A DNA stretch of 64,000 bases from Streptomyces sp. CA-278952 (lineage in GTDB: Bacteria; Actinomycetota; Actinomycetes; Streptomycetales; Streptomycetaceae), in the NCBI RefSeq assembly GCF_028747205.1, contig NZ_CP112880.1, positions 1,054,001 to 1,118,000 on the forward strand, read 5' to 3'. Both the position numbers and the translations under genes were made by a program. The notes under the pieces were generated by a model. It was not told the origin of the DNA. It saw only the letters and a list, made by a program, of their open reading frames with translations, and did not search any database. Shown one piece after another: positions 1-8,083 of the stretch; the first letter of the stretch is position 1; every line of letters starts with the position of its first letter.

Positions 1-404
1 CGTTTCCACGCGGTGTCCACCGGGGTACCGGGCGGGGTGATACCGCTGAAGCAGTGGACGGCGTGCGCTCCGAGTTCGGTGGCCACGTCGACGGCTCGGA
101 CCAGCAGCGCCGTGCGGGCGGCCCGGGCGTCGGGGTCCGGGTCGAGGAGGGAGGGGCTGTGCTTGCGGCGCGGGTCGAGGACGTAGCGGGCGCCGGTCTC
201 CACGGTGACCCGGAGCCCGAGGGAGGTGAGCCTGCGCTGGACCTGGCGGGTGCGCTCGGTGAGGTCCGGGGCCATGGGGTCCAGGTGCATGTGGTCGAGG
301 GTCAGGCCGACGCCTTCGTAGCCGAGGTCGGCGAGGAGGCCGAGGGCGTCGTCGAGGCGGAGGTCGGTCAGCCCGTTGGTGCCGTATCCGAGGTGGAGGG
401 TCAT
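1..404 (-). CDS. TIM-barrel sugar isomerase/epimerase, EboE-like (partial)
   Basis: Only the N-terminal 134 residues are present; the gene runs off the left edge. The protein opens MTLHLGYGTNGL and continues with a repeated strand-helix pattern (ADLGYEGVGLTLDH, then VTVETGARYVLDP) typical of the xylose-isomerase-like TIM barrel (AP_endonuc_2 family). These enzymes usually bind a divalent metal and isomerise or epimerise sugars or sugar phosphates. The ATG overlaps the stop of the UbiA gene in an ATGA arrangement, so the two are translationally coupled. The pairing of a UbiA prenyltransferase with this kind of TIM barrel is known from ebo operons, where the corresponding genes are eboC and eboE. 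The substrate cannot be told from the sequence. Confidence 0.8.
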   Translation of the reverse strand, partial: MTLHLGYGTNGLTDLRLDDALGLLADLGYEGVGLTLDHMHLDPMAPDLTERTRQVQRRLTSLGLRVTVETGARYVLDPRRKHSPSLLDPDPDARAARTALLVRAVDVATELGAHAVHCFSGITPPGTPVDTAWK

Positions 405-1774
405 GTGGGGCTCACCTTCCGGGAGAGGCTGCGGGCGAGGGGGACGAGGCCCATGACGGCGAGAGCGGTGACGGGCGCCCCGGCGCGGGCGGCGAGCGCG
501 GCCTGGAGCGGGATCATGGCCCGGATGCCTCCGCCGACCGCCCGCTGGGTCAGGGGCGGGGACGGGTTGAGCGCGGCGTGCAGGAGGGGTGGCCCGGCGG
601 TACGGAGGTAGGCGCCGGTGAGCGCGACGACCAGGAGCCGGACGGGGTCGGTGACCTTTCCGAGCGGTCCTGTGTCGAGACGCCGCGCGAAGGCGACGGC
701 GTAGGCCTTGACGTCGGCGTTCGCCTGGGTGTCGGCGTTCGCCTTGGCGTTCGCGGTGGTGCCGGCACTCGTCGCACCGGGCCGGTCGGGGACCTGTCCC
801 CGGGACTCCCGCAGCACCGCCGCCGCGATGGCCGTCGTCGTGGCCAGCACCGCGAGCGGGGTGCCCGTGGAACCGCCCTGCGCCTCGTGGCGCGATACGG
901 CGGTGACGCCGTAGGTGTGGGCCCCGAGCGCCAGGGCGGCGGGCAGGGCGGGCAGGCATGCGGCCGGACCGCCGTGCGGCCGGGCCGGGGCAGCCGCTCC
1001 GGCAACGTTGTCGGGCCGGCCTCCCCCGCCCGGCGTGCCGGGCCCGGTCACGGGCGCCGTCGCCTTGGGCGTCGCCGTCGCCGTGGCCGTCGCACCCAGC
1101 AGCAGGTCCAGTGAGCGGGCCGCCGCCATGGCCGCCGGACCCGCCTTCGTGTGCTTCAGGTGCAGGTCGTAGGCCCAGACCGTGGCGGCCAGGCCCGTGG
1201 CGACGGTCAGCGCGGGGCGGCCGGCCCGGGCCGCCAGGGCGAGGCCCGCCGCGGTCAGCGCGCCGGCCGCGCCCAGGGCCGCCGCGGGGCTGATCCGCCC
1301 CGAGGGGACCGGGCGGTGCGGGCGATCCACGGCGTCCTCGTCGCGGTCGGCCCAGTCGTTGAGGGCCATCCCGGCCTCGTACAGGCACAGGGACGCACCC
1401 ATCGCCAGGACGGTGCCCCGGCCGGGCCGGCGGCCCACCGCCGCCGCGCCCGCCAGTGCGTCCCCGGGCACGGAGAACAGGGCGGAGACCCGCAGCAGTT
1501 CCGCCCAGGCCCGCAGGCGCTCCCGGGGCGCGCCCCGGTCGGCTGTCCGGTCGGACCGGGCCGGGCCGGCGTCCGCGCCCCGTTCCCCGTTCCGGCCCGC
1601 GGTGGGAGGTTCGGGCCTGTCCGGTGCGGGCGCAGTCCCGCCGGCACCGGACAGACGATCATCGGTCACGGCGGTCGTTCCCACACCGTGTGCGACACCG
1701 TTCGCCCGCCCGGCCGGGAGTACCGACAGGGCCGGGGCGAGAGCGGCCGTGAGGGCGTTCCGTCGCCACCTCAC
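401..1774 (-). CDS. UbiA-family prenyltransferase, EboC-like
   Basis: 457-residue integral membrane protein. The UbiA signature NDWADRDEDAVDR starts at about residue 139; its Asp-rich motif binds the Mg-diphosphate of a prenyl donor. Hydrophobic helices precede and follow it. The acceptor is unknown. The start is taken as the GTG that overlaps the stop of the inositol phosphate synthase gene (GTGA); about 85 residues of low-complexity N-terminus precede the first conserved segment (RLRAWAELLRVSALFSVPG), so a later start is possible. Two repetitive linkers (ATATATPKATAPV, and NAKANADTQANAD near residue 350) interrupt the helical part and make the protein longer than the usual 280-320 residues. 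It sits between inositol-3-phosphate synthase and a TIM-barrel isomerase with overlaps on both sides, so the three probably act in one pathway. Confidence 0.8.
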   Translation of the reverse strand: MRWRRNALTAALAPALSVLPAGRANGVAHGVGTTAVTDDRLSGAGGTAPAPDRPEPPTAGRNGERGADAGPARSDRTADRGAPRERLRAWAELLRVSALFSVPGDALAGAAAVGRRPGRGTVLAMGASLCLYEAGMALNDWADRDEDAVDRPHRPVPSGRISPAAALGAAGALTAAGLALAARAGRPALTVATGLAATVWAYDLHLKHTKAGPAAMAAARSLDLLLGATATATATPKATAPVTGPGTPGGGGRPDNVAGAAAPARPHGGPAACLPALPAALALGAHTYGVTAVSRHEAQGGSTGTPLAVLATTTAIAAAVLRESRGQVPDRPGATSAGTTANAKANADTQANADVKAYAVAFARRLDTGPLGKVTDPVRLLVVALTGAYLRTAGPPLLHAALNPSPPLTQRAVGGGIRAMIPLQAALAARAGAPVTALAVMGLVPLARSLSRKVSPT

Positions 1775-2973
1775 GCCTGGTCCCGCAGCCGCTCGGCGAA
1801 GGTGAGCAACGTGGCGTACTGCTCGGCGAGCGCCGCCGACGTGCCGCCGTCCGGGTCCTTGAAGTAGAAGCCGAGCTCCGGCAGGGGGCCGCTGATCCCC
1901 TTCTCGTGGGCGCGGGCGAGCAGCCGTGCCAGGTCCAGGACCAGCGGGGCCGCGAGTGCCGAGTCGCAGCCCTGCCAGATGGTCTGGAGGATCATGCGGG
2001 AGCCGAGGAAGCCGTCGAAGGCGATGTGGTCCCAGGCGGTCTTCCAGTCCCCCATCGCCGGTACGTCGTCGATGTGCACCTCGCCCTCGGGGGCGGCGCC
2101 GAAGGTGTCGGCGAGGACGCGTTCCTTTCCGGCGTTCTTGGCCGCGGCGGCCGCCGGATCGGCCAGCGCCGCTCCGTCGCCGCCGCCCAGGAGGTTCGAT
2201 CCGGACCACGCCCGTACGGCGAGGGCGCGCTGGAGGAACATCGGGGCGAGTACGGAACGGAGCAGCGTCTGGCCGGTCTTGCCGTCGCGTCCGGCGTGGG
2301 GAAGTCCGCTGGAGGCGACGGTGTCGGTGAGCGCGGGGGTGCGCAGGCCGGTGGACGGGGTGAAGTTGGCGTAGGAGCAGCCGGCCCGCAGGGCGGCGGC
2401 CGCGTAGAGCGAGCTGGCGGGCAGCCGGGTGTCGTCGGGTCCTGGCGCGGGTTCGGTGGAGGCGACGTTGACGACGACGGTGCGGGCCAGGCCGTGGCGG
2501 TGGGCGAAGTCGGTGAGGTCGGCGGCGAACGCGGCGATGAGCTCCTGGTCGGTGCGGGTGTCACCGGGGTGCGGTCCGCCGGGGCGGATCTCCGCGTCGG
2601 CGGCGTCGAGTTCGGCGCGTACGGCGGAGGGCAGTCCGTGCGGCAGTACGCCGCCCTCCGCGAGGGCCTCGGCCCGCTTGGCGAGCGGGCAGTCGAGGGT
2701 GTCGTGGCCGCCGAAGACCAGGCTGGTCAGGGCGGGCAGGCCGCTGTCGGCGAAGGGGGGCGTCTCGGTGACCATGCCGGTCGGCGGGTGCAGGCCCGCG
2801 GCGATGGCGGCGCAGCCCGCGGTGGCGGTGGTCGCCACGGAGCCGCGTGCTCCGATGAACCAGACGCCGGTGCGGCCCGCGGCTCCGTCGGGGCCGGTGG
2901 CCTCCGAGGGGCTCGGGGCGTCGATGCGGCCTGGGGCGTCGGTTCGGCCTTGACGATCGGCGCGTGCGGTCAC
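1771..2973 (-). CDS. Inositol-3-phosphate synthase family protein
   Basis: 400-residue protein of the myo-inositol-1-phosphate synthase family, which converts glucose 6-phosphate to inositol 3-phosphate using bound NAD. After a Pro/Ser-rich stretch of about 30 residues it shows the dinucleotide-binding segment VWFIGARGSVATTATAG. Later family segments include YANFTPSTGL, GRDGKTGQTLL and WDHIAFDGFLG, which contribute to substrate and NAD sites in the family. The length matches bacterial members. It is the first gene of a coupled set with UbiA (4-base overlap) and the TIM-barrel gene, so its product may feed a dedicated prenylated or sugar-linked metabolite rather than bulk inositol. Whether it makes inositol phosphate or a related cyclitol cannot be decided here. 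Confidence 0.85.
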   Translation of the reverse strand: MTARADRQGRTDAPGRIDAPSPSEATGPDGAAGRTGVWFIGARGSVATTATAGCAAIAAGLHPPTGMVTETPPFADSGLPALTSLVFGGHDTLDCPLAKRAEALAEGGVLPHGLPSAVRAELDAADAEIRPGGPHPGDTRTDQELIAAFAADLTDFAHRHGLARTVVVNVASTEPAPGPDDTRLPASSLYAAAALRAGCSYANFTPSTGLRTPALTDTVASSGLPHAGRDGKTGQTLLRSVLAPMFLQRALAVRAWSGSNLLGGGDGAALADPAAAAAKNAGKERVLADTFGAAPEGEVHIDDVPAMGDWKTAWDHIAFDGFLGSRMILQTIWQGCDSALAAPLVLDLARLLARAHEKGISGPLPELGFYFKDPDGGTSAALAEQYATLLTFAERLRDQA

Positions 2974-3007
2974 GGGCTGCCTCCCTGGGGGGATGTCGGG
3001 GGTGGAG

Positions 3008-3050
3008 GACGACGGGCGGGGGAAGGTGTGTGCTTCCCCCGCCCGTCGTC
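3008..3050 (-). terminator. Perfect 18-bp hairpin terminator
   Basis: GACGACGGGCGGGGGAAG (3008-3025) pairs perfectly with 3033-3050 around a 7-base GTGTGTG loop. It lies just past the stop of the large secreted sugar enzyme and 35 bases before the next start, so it very likely ends that transcript. There is no T-run, as is usual for streptomycete terminators. Confidence 0.85.
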
Positions 3051-3066
3051 GGCAGAGGCGGCCGCC

Positions 3067-6000
3067 CTACTTCGAGGGCAGCTCCTTCAGTTGGATGTTG
3101 CGGAAGGACACCTGGTCGTCGGCTCCGTGGTTCTGGAGGCCGATGTAGCCGTCCTTCAGACTGCGGGCCGGGTCGGTGTTGGTGAAGTCGTTGATCTTCG
3201 CTCCGTTGAGGAAGATCTGCAGACGTTCGCCCTGGACCTTGATCTCGTAGCTGTTCCACTGTCCCGGCGGCCGCAGGACGCGGTCGCGGGCCTTGATGTT
3301 GGCGGATTTGAAGGTGTAGACGGCGCCGGTGGTGCGGTCGGCGGCGTCGGTGGCGTCGATCTGGATCTCATACCCGTTGTTGACCGCCGACCACGGGTCG
3401 TCGGACTCCGGGAAGCCCACGAAGATGCCGGAGTTGTCGTCGCCGGTCATCTTCCAGTCAAGCTTCAGCGAGTACGACTTCAGCTCCTTGGCCTGGTAGG
3501 TGAGCAGGCCCATGCCGCCCTCGGAGTGCAGGGCGCCGTCGCTGACGGAGAACTTCCCCGGGCCCGCCTGCTTCCAGCCTTCCAGCGTCTTGCCGTTGAA
3601 GATGGGCCGGTAGTCCTTGTCCGGCTTGCAGTCGGCCTTGACCTGGCCGGTGGCGTATCGCAGGCCGCCCAGCACGTGGCTGCGGAACGCCGGCTCGGCG
3701 TAGGACTCCTTGGTGTGGCCGAGACCGGTGTAGAAGGAGCGGCCGCCCTCGTAGGTCTGGCACCAGGAGATCGGGTGATCGCCCTTCATGTTCCCGCCGG
3801 TGTAGGTGGTCTCGTCGAGTGTGGCGAGGACCTTGGCCTTGTCCCGGGGGTTGGTGCCGTAGTTGTACCACTCGTCGGTGCGCTCCCACTCCTCGTCCAG
3901 GTGGGCGGTGGCGGGGTGGTCGTGGTCCTCGACGCGGACGGTGGCGGGCTGGATCTGCGGGTGGGAGTCGAAGTGGGCGCCGACGAGGCCCCCGTAGAAC
4001 TCCCAGTCGTACTCGGTGTCGGCCGCCGCGTGGATGCCGACGTAGCCGCCGCCGGTGGCGACGTAGTTCTCGAACGCCTTCTGCTGCTCGGCGTTGAGGA
4101 CGTCACCGGTGGTGGAGAGGAACGCGACGGCGTCGTAGCGGGCCAGGTTGCTGGTGGTGAACTGGGCGGCGGACTCGGTGGAGTCGACCGTGATGTTGGT
4201 GTCCTTGCCGATCTCCTTCAGGGTCTCGATGCCCGTGGGGATCGAGTCGTGGCGGAAGCCGGCGGTCTTGGAGAAGACCAGGACGCGCTTGGCGGTCTTG
4301 TCGACGGGGGTGTTGGACAGTTCGAAGTCGTCGACGTCGTAGAGCGCTCCGTCGCCGCCCTTGAAGACCAGGAAGAGTTCGGTCTGCTTCTTGGGGGCAC
4401 CGCGCAGCGGGATGTCGATGTCCTGGAAGGTGTCCCAGCTGCCGGTCACCGGGACGGGTCCCGAGCCGAGGATCTTGCCGGTGGGCGATCCGGTGCGCAC
4501 TTCCAGGAAGCCGCCCGAACCGGCCGACGAGACGCGGGCGGTGAGCTTGGTGGTGCCGCCCAGGACGTACGTCTTGAAGGAGATCCAGTCGTCGTTGTGG
4601 ATGTCGCCGACGGTCTTGCCGCCGTGCGCGCTCGACTTGGCCGGTGTGGTGACGCCCGAGGAGGCGTCGAAGTGCTCGGCCTGGCGGTGCTTGGGCTGGA
4701 GCCGGGAAGTGTCCTTGCCGGTCAGCTTGGCCTGGCCGCCACCGCCGTTGTCGGTGTAGGAGGCCGAGATGCCGCCGTAGATGTTGGCGTTGGGGTCGTG
4801 GCCGCCTTCCATGGCGGTCTTGATGGTGCCCTCGCAGCCGTGCTCGGTGGTGATGTCGTGGCCGTGGCTGTCGTGGCCCAGGGTGAACTTGACCTCGACC
4901 TTGGTGCAGTCGATGGTCCCGTCCTCCGGGTCGCTGACGTTCACCTTGAACGGCACGGCGTCACCGAACTCGAAGAGCTGTCCGTCCTCGGGGAGTTCCA
5001 GCTCCACGGTCGGGGCGGTGTTGCCGACGGTGACATGGACGCTGGCCGAGCCGGTGCGGCCGGTCGGGTCCTTGGCGGTGAGCGTGGCGGTGTAGGTGCC
5101 GTTCTTCTTGTACGTGTACGTCGGGTTGGCGGCGGTGGACGTTCCGCCGTCACCGAAGTCCCAGGCGTAGGTGAGCGGGTCGTCGTCGCCGTCGGCGGTG
5201 CCGGCCGAGGAGAACCTCACCTTCAGGGGTGCGGTGCCCGAGGTCTTGTTGGCCGCGGCCTCGGCGATGGGCGAGCGGCCTCCGGTGGCGTTCTCGATGC
5301 GGTAGAGCGCGGAGTTCTCGTCGCCGCCGAACCAGGCGAGGCCGTAGTCGAGGACGTACAGCGCCCCGTCGGGGCCGAAGGCCATGTCCATGATCTGCGT
5401 GCCGGACCACGGGACGTCGTTGATGGACTGGACGCCGCCGTCGGCGTCCTGCTCGATGCGCTTGATCCACTGGCGGCCGAACTCACCGGCGAAGAAGTCG
5501 CCGTCGTAGGCCTCGGGGAACTTCACCGGGGAGTCCAGGTCCGCGTCGTAGCGGTAGACGGGTCCGCCCATCGGGGATTCGGAGCCGGTGCCGAACTCGG
5601 GCACGGAGCCACCGTCGTACGGGATCCACGCGGCCTCGGCGGGCGGCAGGTCGACGAGCCCGGTGTTGTGCGGCGACTCGTTCTTCGGGGCGGCGCAGTC
5701 GAAGGCGGCGCCCGATGCCTTGGTGCCGAAGTCGTAGTCGATGTACGGCTCGTTGTCGCCGACGCAGAAGGGCCAGCCGAAGTTGGCGGCCTTCGTCACC
5801 CGGGCGAACTCGACCTTCCCGGCGGGTCCGCGCTGGGGGTCGGCCGCGCCCGCGTCGGGGCCGTAGTCGCCGACGTACACGGTGCCGGTGGCCTGGTCGA
5901 CGGAGAAGCGGAAGGGGTTGCGGAAGCCCATCGCGTAGATCTCGGGGCGCGTCTTGTCCGTACCGGGCTCGAAGAGGTTGCCCTCCGGGACGGTGTACGA

Positions 6001-6786
6001 GCCGTCCTCGGCGACCTTGATGCGCAGGATCTTGCCGCGCAGGTCGTTGGTGTTGCCCGAGGTGCGGCGGGCGTCGAACGCCGGGTTGCGGTCGGGGCGT
6101 TCGTCGATCGGGGTGAAGCCGTCGGAGGCGAAGGGGTTGGTGTCGTCGCCGGTGGAGAGGTAGAGGTTGCCCTCGGCGTCGAAGTCGATGTCGCCGCCGA
6201 CGTGGCAGCAGGTGCCGCGCGAGGTGGCGACGTCCAGGACCTTCTTCTCGCTGGCGGTGTCGAGGGTGCCGTCCTCGTTGAGGACGAAGCGGGAGAGCCG
6301 GTTGACGCCCTCGAACTTCGCGAAGTCGGCTGCGGTGCCGGTCTCCGGGGCGTCGCCCGCGGGGGTGTCCATCGGCGGTGCGTAGAAGAGGTAGATCGCG
6401 CGGTTCTCGGCGAAGTCGGGGTCCACGCCGACGCCTTGGAGGCCTTCCTCGTCGTGCGTGTACACGGGGAGGGTGCCGGAGATCTTGGTGTTGCCGGCGC
6501 TGTCGGTGATCCGCAGCTCGCCGCTGCGCGAGGTGTGCAGCACGCTGCGGTCCGGGAGGACGGCGAGCGACATGGGCTCGCCGGTCTCCTCGGCCCCCTT
6601 GGCCAGGGTGACTTGCTGGAAGTCCTCCGCCACGGCCTCGTCGTGCCCGGGGTGTCCCGGGTGGGCGGTGGCGCCGGGGGCGGAGCCGAGGGTCAGGGTG
6701 GCGGCGGCGAGCAGGCCGCCGGTGAACAGCGCGAGCGATTTACGGACGCGGGTCCGGGCCAGGAGCCGCTTTCTGGTTCTGTGCAC
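3067..6786 (-). CDS. Secreted multidomain sugar enzyme: PQQ-type sugar dehydrogenase, PKD, CBM6-like, ThuA-like, DUF1080
   Basis: 1239-residue exported protein. The GTG at 6786 is chosen because GGAGGA lies 5 bases upstream and the protein then begins with a signal peptide (VHRTRKRLLARTRVRKS, hydrophobic core, cleavage near ATAHPG). Domains in order: glucose/sorbosone-dehydrogenase-like beta-propeller (about 50-510), PKD (about 515-585, FGDGGTSTAANPTY), CBM6-like jelly roll (about 695-820, AEHFDASSGV...DDFELSN), ThuA-like glutamine-amidotransferase fold (about 830-1045, GGYVGIHAAAD) and DUF1080, now regarded as a 3-keto-disaccharide hydrolase family (about 1055-1238, FNGKTLEGW). The parts suggest binding, oxidation and hydrolysis of oxidised glycosides outside the cell. 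It lies directly downstream of a sugar ABC transporter and Gfo/Idh operon on the same strand, which supports a joint role. The actual substrate is not visible. Confidence 0.85.
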   Translation of the reverse strand: MHRTRKRLLARTRVRKSLALFTGGLLAAATLTLGSAPGATAHPGHPGHDEAVAEDFQQVTLAKGAEETGEPMSLAVLPDRSVLHTSRSGELRITDSAGNTKISGTLPVYTHDEEGLQGVGVDPDFAENRAIYLFYAPPMDTPAGDAPETGTAADFAKFEGVNRLSRFVLNEDGTLDTASEKKVLDVATSRGTCCHVGGDIDFDAEGNLYLSTGDDTNPFASDGFTPIDERPDRNPAFDARRTSGNTNDLRGKILRIKVAEDGSYTVPEGNLFEPGTDKTRPEIYAMGFRNPFRFSVDQATGTVYVGDYGPDAGAADPQRGPAGKVEFARVTKAANFGWPFCVGDNEPYIDYDFGTKASGAAFDCAAPKNESPHNTGLVDLPPAEAAWIPYDGGSVPEFGTGSESPMGGPVYRYDADLDSPVKFPEAYDGDFFAGEFGRQWIKRIEQDADGGVQSINDVPWSGTQIMDMAFGPDGALYVLDYGLAWFGGDENSALYRIENATGGRSPIAEAAANKTSGTAPLKVRFSSAGTADGDDDPLTYAWDFGDGGTSTAANPTYTYKKNGTYTATLTAKDPTGRTGSASVHVTVGNTAPTVELELPEDGQLFEFGDAVPFKVNVSDPEDGTIDCTKVEVKFTLGHDSHGHDITTEHGCEGTIKTAMEGGHDPNANIYGGISASYTDNGGGGQAKLTGKDTSRLQPKHRQAEHFDASSGVTTPAKSSAHGGKTVGDIHNDDWISFKTYVLGGTTKLTARVSSAGSGGFLEVRTGSPTGKILGSGPVPVTGSWDTFQDIDIPLRGAPKKQTELFLVFKGGDGALYDVDDFELSNTPVDKTAKRVLVFSKTAGFRHDSIPTGIETLKEIGKDTNITVDSTESAAQFTTSNLARYDAVAFLSTTGDVLNAEQQKAFENYVATGGGYVGIHAAADTEYDWEFYGGLVGAHFDSHPQIQPATVRVEDHDHPATAHLDEEWERTDEWYNYGTNPRDKAKVLATLDETTYTGGNMKGDHPISWCQTYEGGRSFYTGLGHTKESYAEPAFRSHVLGGLRYATGQVKADCKPDKDYRPIFNGKTLEGWKQAGPGKFSVSDGALHSEGGMGLLTYQAKELKSYSLKLDWKMTGDDNSGIFVGFPESDDPWSAVNNGYEIQIDATDAADRTTGAVYTFKSANIKARDRVLRPPGQWNSYEIKVQGERLQIFLNGAKINDFTNTDPARSLKDGYIGLQNHGADDQVSFRNIQLKELPSK

Positions 6787-6860
6787 GTAGGTCCTCCGGA
6801 GAGTGCCGGTTGTACGGGCGGGTGTAGCCGTGCCGTGCCGCGCGGGGACTGCCGCGCATG

Positions 6861-6892
6861 CGTCACCGGGGACGGGAGCGACCCCGGTGACG
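6861..6892 (-). terminator. 11-bp stem hairpin between sugar operon and secreted enzyme gene
   Basis: CGTCACCGGGG (6861-6871) pairs perfectly with 6882-6892 around a 10-base loop. It lies downstream of the isomerase gene that ends at 7076 and 75 bases before the start of the secreted enzyme. It could end the sugar operon or act in the leader of the secreted enzyme. There is no T-run. Confidence 0.55.
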
Positions 6893-6901
6893 CGAGTCAT
6901 G

Positions 6902-6913
6902 TCGTGTACACGA
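6902..6913. promoter_or_regulatory. Palindrome TCGTGTACACGA, possible operator
   Basis: TCGTGTACACGA is a perfect 12-bp inverted repeat in the 289-base gap upstream of the secreted sugar enzyme. Its place ahead of a carbohydrate gene makes an operator plausible. No regulator can be named from the sequence. Confidence 0.35.
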
Positions 6914-7075
6914 AATGGACGGTAGACCTGTTCGTCCTCGACGGAAAGCCCTTGTGCAAGAGGTAAGTCGAACTTCTGCTTCCGCCAGGACAAAGGAGTT
7001 TTCGGGCAGCGCGAGGCAGCCCCGGGGGCTGGGAGCCGTGATCGGGGCCAGCCCTCCGAGGCTTGGCCGCCCGGG

Positions 7076-8080
7076 CTACTCGCCGCCGCCGAAGGCCGCG
7101 TCGAAGGAGGCCGACGGCGGGTCGAAGTCGAACCGCTTGAGGCTGGCAAGCGCTTCCGGGGCTCCGGTCAGCCGGTCCATGCCGGCGTCCTCCCACTCGA
7201 CGGAGACCGGGCCCTCGTAGCCGATGGACCGGAGCATCCGGAAGACGTCCTCCCAGGGCACGTCACCGTGGCCGGCGGAGACGAAGTCCCAGCCGCGCCG
7301 GGGATCGCCCCACGGCAGGTGCGAGCCGAGGCGGCCGTTGCGGCCGTCGAGGCGCTTGCGGGCCTCCTTGCAGTCCACGTGGTAGATCCGGTCGCGGAAG
7401 TCGTAGAGGAAGCCGACCGGGTCGAGGTCCTGCCAGACGAAGTGGCTCGGGTCGAAGTTCAGCCCGAACGCGGGCCGGTGGTCCACCGCTTCCAGGGCGC
7501 GCTTGGTGGTCCAGTAGTCGTACGCGATCTCGCTCGGGTGCACCTCGTGGGCGAAGCGCACCCCCTCGGCGTCGAAGACGTCCAGGATCGGGTTCCAGCG
7601 CTCGGCGAAGTCCTCGTACCCCCGCTCGATCATGCGCGGCGGGACGGGCGGGAACATCGCGACGAGGTGCCAGATCGAGGAGCCGGTGAAGCCGATGACC
7701 GTGTCCACCCCGAAGGCGGCGGCCGCCCGGGCGGTGTTCGCGATCTCGGCCGCGGCGCGCTGCCGTACGCCTTCGGGTTCGCCGTCGCCCCAGATGCGGG
7801 CGGGCAGGATGCCCTGGTGGCGTTCGTCGATCGGGTTGTCGCAGACGGCCTGGCCGACCAGGTGGTTGGAGATCGCGAAGCACTTCAGCCCGTACTTGTC
7901 GAGCAGTTGGTGCCTGGTGTCCAGGTATCCGGGGTCGGACAGCGCCTTGTCGACCTCGAAGTGGTCTCCCCAACAGGCGAGTTCGAGCCCGTCGTAGCCG
8001 AAGTCCCGGGCGTGCTTGCAGACCTCCTCCAGCGGGAGGTCGGCCCACTGGCCGGTGAACAGGGTGAAGGGGCGGGGCAT
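7076..8080 (-). CDS. Sugar phosphate isomerase/epimerase (TIM barrel)
   Basis: 334 residues of the xylose-isomerase-like TIM-barrel superfamily. Seen: [18 protein letters not shown] near the N-terminus, then [32 protein letters not shown] and [12 protein letters not shown]. These carry the Glu, Asp and His residues that ligate metal in this superfamily. The ATG follows GGAGG with 6 bases of spacing. The gene starts only 3 bases after the stop of the Gfo/Idh gene, so they form a pair. Such Gfo/Idh-TIM barrel pairs commonly handle 3-keto or inosose-type sugars, and here they follow an ABC sugar importer. A cytosolic isomerase acting on the oxidised sugar is the likely role; the exact reaction is inferred. 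Confidence 0.85.
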   Translation of the reverse strand: MPRPFTLFTGQWADLPLEEVCKHARDFGYDGLELACWGDHFEVDKALSDPGYLDTRHQLLDKYGLKCFAISNHLVGQAVCDNPIDERHQGILPARIWGDGEPEGVRQRAAAEIANTARAAAAFGVDTVIGFTGSSIWHLVAMFPPVPPRMIERGYEDFAERWNPILDVFDAEGVRFAHEVHPSEIAYDYWTTKRALEAVDHRPAFGLNFDPSHFVWQDLDPVGFLYDFRDRIYHVDCKEARKRLDGRNGRLGSHLPWGDPRRGWDFVSAGHGDVPWEDVFRMLRSIGYEGPVSVEWEDAGMDRLTGAPEALASLKRFDFDPPSASFDAAFGGGE

Positions 8081-8083
8081 GGG

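Noticed and set aside
1906..6966. 1686-codon plus-strand open frame
   Set aside because: It runs antisense through the inositol synthase and the large secreted enzyme; its product is Gly/Val-rich with no domain, as expected for the reverse of a very GC-rich gene.
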